A DNA stretch of 64,000 bases from Terriglobia bacterium (GCA_020073705.1 JAIQES010000016.1:1-64000); one strand, 5' to 3'. Shown: positions 20,189 through 31,476, counted from the first letter of the stretch. Notes: generated from the letters alone by a model not told the origin. Made by a program: numbers and translations.

Positions 20189-22990
20189 ATGCCTCTTTCT
20201 TGGAATGAGATCCGCCATCGCGCGATCGCTTTTTCAAAGGAATGGACGGGCGTCAAGAGCGAACAAGCAGAAAAGCAAACATTCTGGAACGAATTTTTCA
20301 ATGTCTTCGATATCCGCCGTCGCGTCGTCGCTAGCTTTGAAGAGCCAGTGAAGAAAATCTCCGGCGAGTACGGCTATATTGATTTGTTCTGGCGCGGCAT
20401 TGTGCTCATCGAGCATAAGAGCTTGGGCAAAGACCTCGGCAAGGCGGGGTCTCAGGCGTTCCGTTATATCCAAGACCTCGCGCGCGAAGGACGCACCAAT
20501 GAAATCCCCCGCTACGTGATCGTTTCTGACTTTGCCCGCATCGCCCTGCACGACCTCGAGCCCGAAGATCAGCGTGTATTGCCGCTTCTCGACAACAGCC
20601 GTGTGGCTACCATCGAATTTCCGCTCGCTGAATTTCACAAACACATCCATGACTTCGCCTTCATCCCCGGCTACAAACAGCACAAGTTCGAGGATCGCGA
20701 CCCCATCAACATTGAAGCTGTCGAGATCATGGGGCGCCTCCACGACGCGCTCGAAGCGGGCGGTTACTCGGGACATCAACTTGAACGGTTCCTTGTTCGC
20801 ATTCTCTTTTGCCTCTTCGGCGAAGACACGGGCATTTTCGAACGTGAATCGTTCAAGCTCTATCTGCTGAACCGAACGGCCGAAGACGGCTCCGACCTCG
20901 GCTTGCACCTTGCGCATCTCTTTGATGTGCTGAATACGCCGCCAGAGAAGCGGCAGAAAAACCTCGACGAAACTCTTGCGGCTTTTGCCTATGTCAACGG
21001 GGAGCTTTTTAGCGAAAACCTTGGTTTCGCCGACTTCAACCGCGACATGCGTAACGCCCTGCTTGCTTGCACGGGCTTTGACTGGTCGCGCATCTCACCC
21101 GCCATTTTCGGTTCGCTCTTTCAGGCTGTCATGGAGCCGAGGGAACGGCGGCAAATCGGAGGCCACTACACCAACGAGCGCGACATTCTCAAAGTCATCC
21201 GTTCACTCTTCCTCGACGACCTGCGGGCAGAATTCGAGCGCGCCAAGAGCAGCAAAGCGGAACTGAGGCGCTTCCACGAAAAAATCGCGGGACTCCGCTT
21301 CCTCGACCCCGCCTGTGGTTGCGGGAATTTCCTCGTCATCACCTACCGTGAGTTGCGCTTGCTGGAAACCGAAATTCTCAAGGCGCTTTACAGCGGCACA
21401 CAACAGGAACTCGATATCCAGCGCCTCTCCCTCGTTGACGTGGACGCCTTCTACGGCATCGAGATCAGCGAATGGCCCGTGCGCATAGCCGAAGTCGCAA
21501 TGTGGCTAATGGACCACCAGATGAACATTCTGCTTTCCGAGGCCTTCGGCCAGTATTTCGTGCGGTTGCCGCTCAAGAAGTCCCCCACCATCGTCTGCGG
21601 CAATGCGCTCCGGCTCGACTGGAAGAAGGTTCTACCGTCCGACCAATGTAACTACGTTCTTGGCAATCCGCCGTTTGTTGGGAAGCAATTTGCGACAGCC
21701 GAGCAAAAAACCGACATGGAAATCGTTTGCGGCAATGTCAAAGGCGGCGGCGTTCTCGACTACGTTACGGCGTGGTATTTCAAGGCAGGCGAATATATTC
21801 AAAACACGCGGATCATGGTCGGCTTCGTGTCAACGAACTCAATCTCTCAAGGCGAGCAAGTCGGCATTCTCTGGAACGAACTCTTCAAACGCTACCACCT
21901 CAAAATCCATTTCGCTCACCGCACCTTTTCGTGGGAAAGCGAAGCGCGCGGCAAGGCCCACGTCCATGTTGTCATCATCGGCTTTGGCACGTTCGACACG
22001 GACAATAAGCTCATTTACGACTATGATGACGAAACCGGACAGGCACACGTCACTCCCGCCAGAAATATCAGCCCGTATCTCATCGAAGGCAGCGACGTGG
22101 TTGTGTTATCGCATTCAACGCCCGCCTCTGCCGTTCCCGAAATCGTTTTCGGCAATATGCCCAACGATGGCGGACATCTCTTGCTGACGGATTCCGAAAG
22201 AAAAGAACTACTCAAGAATGAACCTGACGCCAAGAAATTCATCCGCCCATTCCTCGGGTCACAGGAATTTATCAACGGCAAAGACCGCTGGTGTCTTTGG
22301 CTAAAAGACGCTCCGCCCGACCAGGTGCGTGCATTGCCCGAAGTGATGAAGCGCGTCGAAGCGGTGAAAAGGCATCGCCTCGAAAGTGCACGCGAGACGA
22401 CACGAGAATTGGCAAGAACGCCGATGCTGTTTGGCGAAATTCGTCAGCCGTCTGGAAAATACTTGGCGATTCCAAAGACATCCTCCGAGCGTAGACCTTA
22501 CATTCCTATGGCTTTTCTCGACTCACGAGTCATCGCGAGCACGGAGCTCTTTACTATGGCCGACGCCACGCTGTTCCATTTCGGTGTTCTCTCCTCCGCA
22601 ATGCAAATGGCATGGGTCAGACAAGTCTGTGGGCGTTTGAAATCGGACTTCCGCTATTCTGCGTCGCTTGTCTATAACAACTACCCGTGGCCCGAAACGC
22701 CGAGCACCAAACAGCGGGCCGCTGTGGAAGCCGCCGCGAAAGGGGTGTTAGACGCACGCAAGGAATTTCCCGATGCCACGCTGGCGGATCTTTATGATCC
22801 TCTTTCGATGCCGCTTGCGCTGGTCAAAGCCCACGCCGAGTTGGATCGCGCCGTTGACCTCTGCTACCGCCCGCAACCTTTCGAGAACGACCGCTTGCGC
22901 ATCGAACACCTCTTCGCACTCTACGAAAAACTCACCGCGCCTCTCATTGCTACCCCCAAGAAAGGGCGACGAAAAACGCACTCAAATTAG
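20189..22990 (+). CDS. MmeI-type (type IIL) restriction-modification enzyme
   Basis: A 933-residue single-chain enzyme with endonuclease and adenine methyltransferase parts. The N-terminal nuclease shows D65-x9-E75-x-K77 (YIDLF...LIEHK), the same spacing as the MmeI nuclease site. A helical linker follows, then a gamma-class N6-adenine methyltransferase with motif I DPACGCGNF (about residue 372) and motif IV NPPFVG (about 492), and a C-terminal region of about 300 residues expected to recognise DNA. In this family one recognition module serves both cutting and one-strand methylation, so no separate methyltransferase is needed, and none is seen nearby. The ATG at 20189 is chosen over 20159 because it starts the conserved region. 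The specificity cannot be read from sequence. Both catalytic sites look intact, so it may be active. Confidence 0.9.
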   Translation: MPLSWNEIRHRAIAFSKEWTGVKSEQAEKQTFWNEFFNVFDIRRRVVASFEEPVKKISGEYGYIDLFWRGIVLIEHKSLGKDLGKAGSQAFRYIQDLAREGRTNEIPRYVIVSDFARIALHDLEPEDQRVLPLLDNSRVATIEFPLAEFHKHIHDFAFIPGYKQHKFEDRDPINIEAVEIMGRLHDALEAGGYSGHQLERFLVRILFCLFGEDTGIFERESFKLYLLNRTAEDGSDLGLHLAHLFDVLNTPPEKRQKNLDETLAAFAYVNGELFSENLGFADFNRDMRNALLACTGFDWSRISPAIFGSLFQAVMEPRERRQIGGHYTNERDILKVIRSLFLDDLRAEFERAKSSKAELRRFHEKIAGLRFLDPACGCGNFLVITYRELRLLETEILKALYSGTQQELDIQRLSLVDVDAFYGIEISEWPVRIAEVAMWLMDHQMNILLSEAFGQYFVRLPLKKSPTIVCGNALRLDWKKVLPSDQCNYVLGNPPFVGKQFATAEQKTDMEIVCGNVKGGGVLDYVTAWYFKAGEYIQNTRIMVGFVSTNSISQGEQVGILWNELFKRYHLKIHFAHRTFSWESEARGKAHVHVVIIGFGTFDTDNKLIYDYDDETGQAHVTPARNISPYLIEGSDVVVLSHSTPASAVPEIVFGNMPNDGGHLLLTDSERKELLKNEPDAKKFIRPFLGSQEFINGKDRWCLWLKDAPPDQVRALPEVMKRVEAVKRHRLESARETTRELARTPMLFGEIRQPSGKYLAIPKTSSERRPYIPMAFLDSRVIASTELFTMADATLFHFGVLSSAMQMAWVRQVCGRLKSDFRYSASLVYNNYPWPETPSTKQRAAVEAAAKGVLDARKEFPDATLADLYDPLSMPLALVKAHAELDRAVDLCYRPQPFENDRLRIEHLFALYEKLTAPLIATPKKGRRKTHSN

Positions 22991-23017
22991 CCCGCATTTC
23001 TCACCGCGAGCACAGCG

Positions 23018-23225
23018 CCGGAGGCGCGAAAGAATCTAGCCCAGGGCGTCAGCCCTGGGAAACGAGGGTTTCGTCCAGCAAGCCCCGGTAGGGGCGAAAG
23101 AAAAGAATTCTACCGGAATGTAAGAACAGCATTTCTGCCGCCCCTTCTGGGGCTCCGGTGCTTTTTCGAAGGTTTCCCAGCACTTGCGTGCTGGGCTAAA
23201 TTCTTTCGCCCCTTCCAGGGGCTCG
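23018..23225. repeat. Compound palindromic repeat (nested hairpins)
   Basis: About 208 bases built of five GC-rich hairpins with 4-5-base loops: 23040-23059, 23082-23095, 23140-23153, 23176-23195 and 23208-23222. The outer parts are also inverted copies of each other: GCGAAAGAATCTAGCCCAG on the left matches, in reverse complement, CTGGGCTAAATTCTTTCGC on the right, so the whole element folds as one large imperfect palindrome. It lies between the MmeI-type gene and the stop of a convergent ABC ATPase gene, and may also end transcription from both sides. It looks like a REP/BIME-like element; no coding capacity. Confidence 0.85.
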
Positions 23226-23260
23226 CGTGGTGAAAAATCCGGTTTAGGGCACTACCAGCG

Positions 23261-24049
23261 TTACGAGGCTATTGGCAGCACCGGAATCGCGGCGATCAGC
23301 GACTGCGTGTAGGGATGCGTGGGCGCGCCGAGGATCTGCGCGGCGGTTCCCGTTTCCACGATGCGCCCGCCCTGCATGACGGCGATGCGCGTGGCGAGTT
23401 GTGCGACGACGGGCAGGCTGTGTGAAATCAACAGGTAGGTGAGCGAAAAATCGCGCTGCAAATTCTGGAGCAGCTCCAGGATCTGCGCGCCGACGGAAAC
23501 ATCGAGCGCCGAGACTGGTTCGTCGGCCACCACCAGGCGCGGACGCAGGACCAGCGCGCGCGCGATGCCGATGCGCTGCCGCTGGCCGCCGGAAAATTCG
23601 TGCGGATAGCGCGTGAGTGCGTCTTCGCCCATGCCGACGGCGCGCAGAGCTTCGCTGACGCGCTCGCGGCGCTGGGCGCGGGCGAGTTGCGGTTCGTGAA
23701 TCTCGAGCGGCTCGCTGATAATGGCCGCGATACGCATTCTCGGATCGAGCGAAGCGAATGGGTCCTGGAACACCATCTGCATTTCGCGCCGGAGCGCGCG
23801 CAACGCGGCTCCGCGCGCAGCCAGGAAATCGCGGCCGTCAACGCGCAACTCACCCGAGTCCGGTTCGATCAGCCGCAACAACATGCGCGCGAGTGTTGTC
23901 TTGCCGCTGCCGGATTCGCCGACAATCGCGAGGGTTTCCCCGGCAGCGAGGTCGAGACTCACCCCATCCACGGCCGTGACGCGGCCGCGCGTGCGAGCCA
24001 GAGCGGGAAACGACTTTCGCAACTCCCTGGCTTCGAGCAGCGTGGTCAT
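23261..24049 (-). CDS. Peptide-type ABC transporter ATP-binding protein (OppF/DppF-like)
   Basis: 262 residues, one ABC ATPase domain: Walker A GESGSGKT (44-51), Q-loop [12 protein letters not shown], signature [15 protein letters not shown], Walker [14 protein letters not shown], and H-loop ISHSL. The FASLDP and PVSALDVS phrases are typical of oligopeptide/nickel/glutathione importers. The C-terminal zinc or Fe-S type extension often seen in this group is short here. With the DppD-like ATPase at 24884 it would form a heterodimer, but no permease or binding-protein gene is in the window, so the substrate is unknown. Confidence 0.9.
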   Translation of the reverse strand: MTTLLEARELRKSFPALARTRGRVTAVDGVSLDLAAGETLAIVGESGSGKTTLARMLLRLIEPDSGELRVDGRDFLAARGAALRALRREMQMVFQDPFASLDPRMRIAAIISEPLEIHEPQLARAQRRERVSEALRAVGMGEDALTRYPHEFSGGQRQRIGIARALVLRPRLVVADEPVSALDVSVGAQILELLQNLQRDFSLTYLLISHSLPVVAQLATRIAVMQGGRIVETGTAAQILGAPTHPYTQSLIAAIPVLPIAS

Positions 24050-24083
24050 GCGCGCATACCACCGTCTGCAGCGCGGAAGAGGC

Positions 24084-24887
24084 TCACTTCGTTTTCTCTC
24101 CCACCAACAGCAGGATCGTACTTACAAACTCCAGCGCGCCGGTGGTTGCCGAGTAGCTCGGATGGAATCCTGCGGCGTCGTCGGGAATCGTGTCCTCCAT
24201 CATGCGGCGTGTTTTCACATAACAGGGATCGCCGGGCGCGCTGCCGGCGCTCTGCATCCATTCGTCAAAATCGTACCGACGCTCGGATACTTCCTCGGTG
24301 AGCACGCGCAATCCTGCGGCCGCATAGAGCGCGCGGAATTGCGCACCGGTTTGCTTTGTGGTGTGGGAAGGGTCCCGAACGCGCTCGATGGCATTGTTCG
24401 CGGCCGGGTTAGGACTATCGATCAAGACAAGATCCATAATCGCGAGCCGACCGCCCGGATTCAGAATTCTCGCCATTTCTGACACAGCCTTCGCCGGCTC
24501 CAGCATGTGATGCACGGAAAAACCGCACGAAACGATCCCGGCGGCGCCGTCATTGAACGGCAGTGACCTCGCATCGCCCAGAATGAACTCGACATTTTGC
24601 AGACCCTTCCGCGCCGCCTTCCCGCGCGCGCTCTCGATCATCGCAGGAGTTATATCGATTCCAATCACCCTGCCAACGCGTGCCGCCAGCGGGAATGTCA
24701 GAGTGCCAGGGCCGCAAGCAACATCCACGGCAAGCAGGGCAGAAGTATCCAGCAATCCTGCCGTCACGCATTCGGCCAGGTGATCGGCTTCGGCGCCGCG
24801 TTTCGTGCCCGCGAAGGCATTGAATTTGTCGACGGTCGCTGTGAATCGCTCGCGTACTGTATCAGCGTGTTTCGTTTCGGAAGTCAT
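24084..24887 (-). CDS. Class I SAM-dependent methyltransferase (UbiE/MenG-like)
   Basis: 267 residues with a Rossmann-type methyltransferase fold: motif [16 protein letters not shown], acidic loop IGIDITPAM, motif II region [19 protein letters not shown], and the post-motif phrase [27 protein letters not shown], which is close to the ubiquinone/menaquinone methyltransferase group. The substrate is not predictable. Its ATG overlaps the stop of the upstream ABC ATPase gene (ATGA), and the second ATPase gene starts 34 bases after its stop, so it is sandwiched in one operon with two transporter ATPases. Confidence 0.87.
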   Translation of the reverse strand: MTSETKHADTVRERFTATVDKFNAFAGTKRGAEADHLAECVTAGLLDTSALLAVDVACGPGTLTFPLAARVGRVIGIDITPAMIESARGKAARKGLQNVEFILGDARSLPFNDGAAGIVSCGFSVHHMLEPAKAVSEMARILNPGGRLAIMDLVLIDSPNPAANNAIERVRDPSHTTKQTGAQFRALYAAAGLRVLTEEVSERRYDFDEWMQSAGSAPGDPCYVKTRRMMEDTIPDDAAGFHPSYSATTGALEFVSTILLLVGEKTK

Positions 24888-25963
24888 CGGATAGCCTTCT
24901 CCAGTTTCTCTTCGACTAGGATGCAGCGCGCGCGGTGCTCCGGACTGGCGGCGCGCAGTTCAGGCATTGTGGCAGCGCACTCGGCGCGACGCAACGCGCA
25001 ACGCGGCTCAAACGCGCAGCCCGGGGGCAGCGCGGCGAGTGAGGGCACGGTTCCGGGGATCGGCTCGAGCTTCTGCCGCGCCAGTTGCGGAGAAGCGCGC
25101 AGAAGCCCGGCTGTATAAGGGTGTTGCGGACGCTCCAGCACTTCGCGCGCAGGGCCTTCTTCCACAATGCGCCCGGCGTAGGTGACCGCGATGCGATCCG
25201 CCACCTGCGCGACCACTCCGAGGTCGTGTGTGATAAATAGAAGCGTAAGGCCAAGATCACGCCGCAGGCGCGCCAGCAGCTCGAGAATTTGTTTCTGCAC
25301 GGTGACGTCGAGGGCCGTCGTGGGCTCGTCAGCGATGAGCAGGCGCGGCGCGCCGCGAGCACTCGCCGTAAGCGGCGCGGTCCGCCCCCGAGCGCGGGAG
25401 GATTCGCGGGCGTCGCCGCCGGCGCCTCCGGCCAGCGCCATCGCGATCATCACGCGCTGCCGCAAGCCGCCGGACAGTTGGTGCGGATACTGCCGCGCGC
25501 GAAGCTCGGGCTCCGGCACAGCGGCGCGCTCGAGAGCAGCGAGCACCTGGTGATTCACTTCCTCGCGCGGGAGCCCCGCGTGGTGCGCGCGAACCGCTTC
25601 GGCGATCTGCGCGCCGGCGCGCATCACGGGATTGAGCGCAGTCATCGGCTCCTGAAAGATCATGGCGATGTCGCGTCCGCGCGTGGCTACTCGTTCGCGT
25701 TCGGGAAGTGTGAGCAGATTCACTCGCGAAGAGCCGGAGCCGTTTGCGCCCGCAAGCCATGCCTCGCCGTGAATTCTCGCGCCCGGCGGCAGCAAACCCA
25801 TCAGCACGAGCGCAAGCATGGATTTCCCGCTGCCCGATTCGCCAACCAAGCCGAGCGACTCGCCGGTTTCGATTGCGAACGAAACGTCGTCCACGGGACG
25901 AATCCATCCCGATGGCGTGGGAAGCTCGACCGTGAGACCGCGCAACTCGATGAGTGCCGCCAT
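24884..25963 (-). CDS. Peptide-type ABC transporter ATP-binding protein (OppD/DppD-like) with an internal insertion
   Basis: 359 residues from the ATG at 25963. Walker A GESGSGKS (41-48), Q-loop MIFQEPMTALNP, signature QLSGGLRQRVMIAMAL (162-177), Walker B LLIADEPTTALD, H-loop FITHDL, and the C-terminal oligopeptide-transporter domain with Cys residues (CAFEPRCALRRAEC). Between the signature and Walker B there are about 22-26 extra residues rich in Gly, Ala, Arg and Ser (about 179-204) where relatives have a four-residue link; this stretch is encoded by GC-rich sequence at about 25352-25429. Whether ATPase function survives is uncertain. Coupled by ATGA to the methyltransferase gene. Confidence 0.88.
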   Translation of the reverse strand: MAALIELRGLTVELPTPSGWIRPVDDVSFAIETGESLGLVGESGSGKSMLALVLMGLLPPGARIHGEAWLAGANGSGSSRVNLLTLPERERVATRGRDIAMIFQEPMTALNPVMRAGAQIAEAVRAHHAGLPREEVNHQVLAALERAAVPEPELRARQYPHQLSGGLRQRVMIAMALAGGAGGDARESSRARGRTAPLTASARGAPRLLIADEPTTALDVTVQKQILELLARLRRDLGLTLLFITHDLGVVAQVADRIAVTYAGRIVEEGPAREVLERPQHPYTAGLLRASPQLARQKLEPIPGTVPSLAALPPGCAFEPRCALRRAECAATMPELRAASPEHRARCILVEEKLEKAIR

Positions 25964-26268
25964 CAGTACATCATAAGACGGATTTTGCGCCGCGGCACAC
26001 AAACGGAATATAGTGACGCCATGCCGTCGAATATCCTGAATGTCACATGCCCACGGCGAGTCCCATGGGCAAGACGTATCGCCCGCAGTGCAAGTGGAAC
26101 CGCGAGGCGGCCGAAAAGGCAGGTCGCGCTATGCGCTTCTTTCTATGAAATTATGTTGTCCGTAGAAGAGAGAGTAGGAAGGCTGAAATCATTCGGCATT
26201 GAACCTGCCGTACGAATGCCATTACACTGATCCCAGAGAACCTGGCAGACGGTTCGCCAAATTCCGAC
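25964..26268. other. Divergent intergenic region
   Basis: About 305 bases between the minus-strand ABC operon and the plus-strand MFS gene; promoters for both should lie here. A 33-codon frame at 26047-26148 was examined and is not supported. No repeat or RNA gene was seen. Confidence 0.5.
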
Positions 26269-27615
26269 ATGGACTCCGGCCTTAATCCCACCTTGAAATG
26301 GAAAGCGCTTTCCCGCGTTCCGGGATTCCCATTCTTTTTTTTCGCGATGCTCGTGTCGTTGTTCGGCACGGGAATGAATTTCGCGGGTGTCACCTGGTAT
26401 GTCCTTGGAGCGACGCATTCCACGGTAAAAGTCAGCCTGATCGTGATCCTGGTGACGCTGCCGGGACTGGTGGTGCCCCCGTTCGGGGGAGTGCTGATCG
26501 ACCGCGTGGACCGGCGATACCTGTGTGTCACGCTCGACGCGGCGCGCGCCGTGATCGTGCTGGGAACGGCGGCGCTGGCCTATGCCGGGCGTCTGGCGAT
26601 GTGGGAACTGTACTCGATGGTTCTGCTGCTGGGTGTGGGGTTCGCCATATACTGGTCAACGACGAACGCTCTCGTGCAGGAACTCATCCCGAGAGAACAA
26701 TTGTTAACGGCGAATGCTACCGTGCTCATCGCGGTGCAGGGCGGGATGACGGCAGCGGGTGCGCTGGTTGGATTCATCTTCGAGCGCTTCGGCCTCGCGG
26801 GAGTTCTGGGAATTGACGGCACGACGTATCTGATCTCGGCCATTTGTCTGTTGCTGTTGCGGCACGGGTATCACGCACCGCAGGACTCCTACAACACGCT
26901 GCTCGCTGCCGCCTCCCCCACCATTGAAGCGCCTCCGGAAATGTCGGAGCCATCGCTGCTGCGTGCCGACGGGGAAACGCCTGCCACGTCAGGTGTTTTC
27001 GCAGACATCGCCGAAGGGCTGAGGTATCTGCGGGAGCAACCGCGCGTGCTGGCGATTGGGATCACGTATGCATGCATGATGGCCGGGGTGATCAGCGCGA
27101 ACGTGCTCGTGGTGGCGCTCGCGAAGGACTTGCTCTCCGCGGGCGCTCGCGGATACGGATACATTGAGGCCGGGTGGGCGATCGGCGCGGTGGCGGGGGG
27201 GCTGGCCGCGGGCATGCTGGCGCGAAAGAGGCCGTACAACGTCCTGGTCTTGGCGCTGGCCACGCTGGCCATCGGCCATGCGCTGTTTCCCTATGCACGA
27301 ATCCTGGCCACGGCAGTGGCAATGAATGTGCTATTCGGCGTGTGCCGCGCGCTGGGCGGCGTACTGACGCAATCCTCGATCATGGCGGCGGTGCCGCAGC
27401 GGCTCATGGGGCGGACGCAATCTGCATTTTCAGTGATCGCGACGGTCCTGCAGCTGATCATGAGTTTCACGCTCGGATGGTTTGCACAACACGTTACGCT
27501 TTCGATCGCCTTTCTGCTGCTCGGGGCGATCTATGGCGGCGGGGTCGTGGCGGCGCTGCGGGCAAGGGCGCTCTCCGTGGGCACACAGGAGGCGCCGACA
27601 CCGGCCGAGGGTTGA
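26269..27615 (+). CDS. MFS transporter (EntS/MFS_3-type exporter)
   Basis: 448 residues with about 11-12 hydrophobic helices. The loop between helices 2 and 3 reads GGVLIDRVDRRYL, the MFS signature G-x3-D-x-x-D/R-R, and the second half repeats a GG-x-AAGML-x-RKRPYN loop. The closest recognisable group is the MFS_3/EntS-like set of drug or siderophore exporters. The central loop (about 205-240) is long and Pro/Ser/Glu-rich. No regulator is adjacent. The substrate is not predictable. Confidence 0.88.
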   Translation: MDSGLNPTLKWKALSRVPGFPFFFFAMLVSLFGTGMNFAGVTWYVLGATHSTVKVSLIVILVTLPGLVVPPFGGVLIDRVDRRYLCVTLDAARAVIVLGTAALAYAGRLAMWELYSMVLLLGVGFAIYWSTTNALVQELIPREQLLTANATVLIAVQGGMTAAGALVGFIFERFGLAGVLGIDGTTYLISAICLLLLRHGYHAPQDSYNTLLAAASPTIEAPPEMSEPSLLRADGETPATSGVFADIAEGLRYLREQPRVLAIGITYACMMAGVISANVLVVALAKDLLSAGARGYGYIEAGWAIGAVAGGLAAGMLARKRPYNVLVLALATLAIGHALFPYARILATAVAMNVLFGVCRALGGVLTQSSIMAAVPQRLMGRTQSAFSVIATVLQLIMSFTLGWFAQHVTLSIAFLLLGAIYGGGVVAALRARALSVGTQEAPTPAEG

Positions 27616-27630
27616 GAGGTTTTTTGTAGC

Positions 27631-27648
27631 GCCGCCCTTCAGGGCGGC
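27631..27648. repeat. Small GC-rich hairpin after the MFS gene
   Basis: GCCGCCC (27631-27637), loop TTCA, GGGCGGC (27642-27648): a perfect 7-base stem 15 bases past the MFS stop. No T-run follows on the plus strand, so it looks more like a REP-type palindrome than a classical terminator, though it could slow polymerase or stabilise the mRNA end. Confidence 0.6.
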
Positions 27649-27676
27649 CCTGCAGATCCGAAAAGACTCTTGAGAC

Positions 27677-28072
27677 ATGCGCAGGAGTGATTCCGTGAGA
27701 GTTTTCATTGCGGGGGCATCCGGAGTGCTGGGCAGACGGCTGATCCAGCAACTGACCGCGCGAGGCCACTCTGTCATCGGACAGGTTCGCAGCCCGAGGG
27801 GGGAAAGCGTTGTCCGGGCGATGGGCGGCGAGCCGCGTCACGCGGATTTGTTTGACGCCGACGCGCTGGCAAAGGCCGCGGAAGGCTGCGACACCATGAT
27901 TCACGCGGCTATGGCCATTCCCACAAAGCACAATGTCGTTCCCGCCGACTGGGCGTTAAAACTGGATCAACGGCACCGGAAGCGTCATCAACTCGAACAC
28001 GTCGCCGGGTGCTGGATGGCAGCGACTCAAGCCTCACGAATAGCGCAGGCAGGACTGGCAGAAACGAATTGA
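27677..28072 (+). pseudogene. Truncated NAD(P)-dependent epimerase/dehydratase
   Basis: 131 residues. The first 95 form the start of an extended SDR: VRVFIAGASGVLGRRLIQQL (nucleotide-binding G-x-x-G-x-x-G), then the HADLFDADALAKAAEGCDTMIHAA segment and PADWAL. After this the homology stops and the remaining residues (LDQRHRKRHQLEH...) do not look like the family, which normally runs to about 300 residues with a YxxxK active site. The active site is absent, so it is a remnant. The breakpoint is near 27958. No intact continuation was found in the other frames before the convergent esterase gene. Confidence 0.72.
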
Positions 28073-28109
28073 TTGTTCGGCCCGCCGGCCAGCCACCCGA
28101 CCATGAAGC

Positions 28110-29381
28110 TCAGCTCAGGTCTTTCGGCGGCTTCACGTCCAAGTGACGCGCAAGATAGGGAATGATGACCTGGCGGAAGATCTTGGGATCAGGCCAGACT
28201 CCCGTCTGGCGCCCCAGATGACCTCCCTGGGGATTGATCCACGCATCCTTGGGAACATCTCCGTTGGAAAGGATCAGCCAAGTGTCCGAGATGGGCACGA
28301 GCGTATCCTTCAGGCCAGCGATGATCAGCATGGGAGTGGTTGGCTTGCCGATCAAGCCTTGATTGACCAGAGAAAGCTTGGGATAGAGCGCCGCCAGATC
28401 GTCGAAATTCTTGGTCCCTTCGTAGAGAGACAACACTACGTCCTGCAAACCAAACAAGTACTCCCTGTTCCTTAGCAGCGCTTCCTTGCTCGGCGGATGC
28501 TGGAACCCGGCGTCGACTCCCGCAGACTGGGCCACGACCACTCGCAGCCGGGCGCGCTCGACGATGGCCAGCTTTACGGCCCAATACGCGCCGTAGCTTT
28601 GTCCTTCGGCTGCGATCCTGTCCTTGTCCACGTCGCGCCTGGTGAGCAGATAATCGATCACGCGCGAGTAGATTCGTTCCGCCGTGGGGCTGCCCTTGAT
28701 GGGGCACTCGCCCGTGCCAGGCGTGTCCACTGCGAGATAGCCGATGCCCCAGGAAATTGCCGCATCGAAATTGTCAGACATGTTTTCCTTGCGGCTGTCC
28801 GCACCGTTGATGGCAATTACGACCGGCACGGGACCCGGCGCGTTTTTTGGCATGCGCATGTAGCCGTGGATCTCGGAGCCCTCGAAGGGTATACGAACCA
28901 TCTCAATCGGAGGGTCGAGCAAACGCCCGTGGGCTGCGAACGCTTCCAGGGCTTTGGCAGCCGCACGCTGTTTGCCCGCCGAGAGGGGATACGGCCAGTT
29001 ACCAAAATAGTAGAGGCGCCACGCGCGCAGATAGTCGGTGTTAGCCTGGGCGGGATCGGTCTTCTCTTCGGCCTTCGCTCGCGCCATGTAACGATCGGCG
29101 ACGCCGCTAAAGCCGGCGGCCCATTCATCCGGGTCTTTTGAGTGGATGGAGTTGAAGGCCTCTTGCACGTCGGCGGGATCGAGTCCGATCAACGGATACA
29201 TTCCGGCTTTGGAGCGGGCAATCGATTCCGTTTTGATCTCGTCCAGCGTGCGTTCACCAGTCTCCTGGGCAAAAGCCGCGCCGGTAGGCAGAAACGTGGC
29301 GGCCAATAACAATAGGACCACGCCAGAAGCGCCGGGCCCCGAACCCAATCTCAGTGGATGTCGCTCAAGCAAATGAGACAT
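28110..29381 (-). CDS. Secreted alpha/beta-hydrolase (FrsA/DUF1100-like esterase)
   Basis: 423 residues from the ATG at 29381, which has AAGGAGG ten bases upstream. An N-terminal signal peptide ends near AAFAQE. The hydrolase domain has the nucleophile elbow GQSYGAYW (Ser), a late Asp in GLKDTLVP and a His in QGGHLGRQ, completing a plausible Ser-Asp-His triad. The layout with a helical N-terminal part and VVIAINGADSRKEN before the triad resembles the FrsA-like group of esterases. The substrate is unknown. It stands alone downstream of rpoD on the same strand. Confidence 0.85.
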   Translation of the reverse strand: MSHLLERHPLRLGSGPGASGVVLLLLAATFLPTGAAFAQETGERTLDEIKTESIARSKAGMYPLIGLDPADVQEAFNSIHSKDPDEWAAGFSGVADRYMARAKAEEKTDPAQANTDYLRAWRLYYFGNWPYPLSAGKQRAAAKALEAFAAHGRLLDPPIEMVRIPFEGSEIHGYMRMPKNAPGPVPVVIAINGADSRKENMSDNFDAAISWGIGYLAVDTPGTGECPIKGSPTAERIYSRVIDYLLTRRDVDKDRIAAEGQSYGAYWAVKLAIVERARLRVVVAQSAGVDAGFQHPPSKEALLRNREYLFGLQDVVLSLYEGTKNFDDLAALYPKLSLVNQGLIGKPTTPMLIIAGLKDTLVPISDTWLILSNGDVPKDAWINPQGGHLGRQTGVWPDPKIFRQVIIPYLARHLDVKPPKDLS

Positions 29382-29734
29382 AAGCCGGAACCTCCTTTTT
29401 AGCTTCAAACCGGGATTTCCATTTTGACTTCCCGGCCGACCGATAACGTACACCCAACCCCGTCAGTCTGCAATGCTCCAGCCAGATTCTTGAGTGCAGA
29501 GTCTTTCAGACGGCTGCGGCAAAATCTCAAAGCCAAAAACTGACGCTTCTTGCACTCATTCGTCAAACACTTTTTCTTCCTGGCTGGGTTTCCACTGGGA
29601 AAACGCGCGAAGAAGCGGAACGGAACATGGGCGCAGCCATCGAATTTCACATTGACGGATTGAGGGAGGATGGATATCCCGTCCCGGAACCACAGGCATC
29701 CTCATCGTACGTCGAACTTCCTGCCTAATTTGAT
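29382..29734. other. Intergenic region between rpoD and the esterase gene
   Basis: About 350 bases. Frames here (including one of 81 codons on the minus strand from a GTG at 29650) have no ribosome site and no recognisable product. A short palindrome CCGGGA...TCCCGG lies near 29409-29435. The esterase promoter and rpoD terminator presumably lie here but are not evident. Confidence 0.45.
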
Positions 29735-31471
<1,737 letters not shown>

Positions 31472-31476
31472 GAGAT

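Noticed and set aside
26047-26148. A 33-codon plus-strand frame between the ABC operon and the MFS gene
   Set aside because: No ribosome site and no recognisable motif; too short to support.
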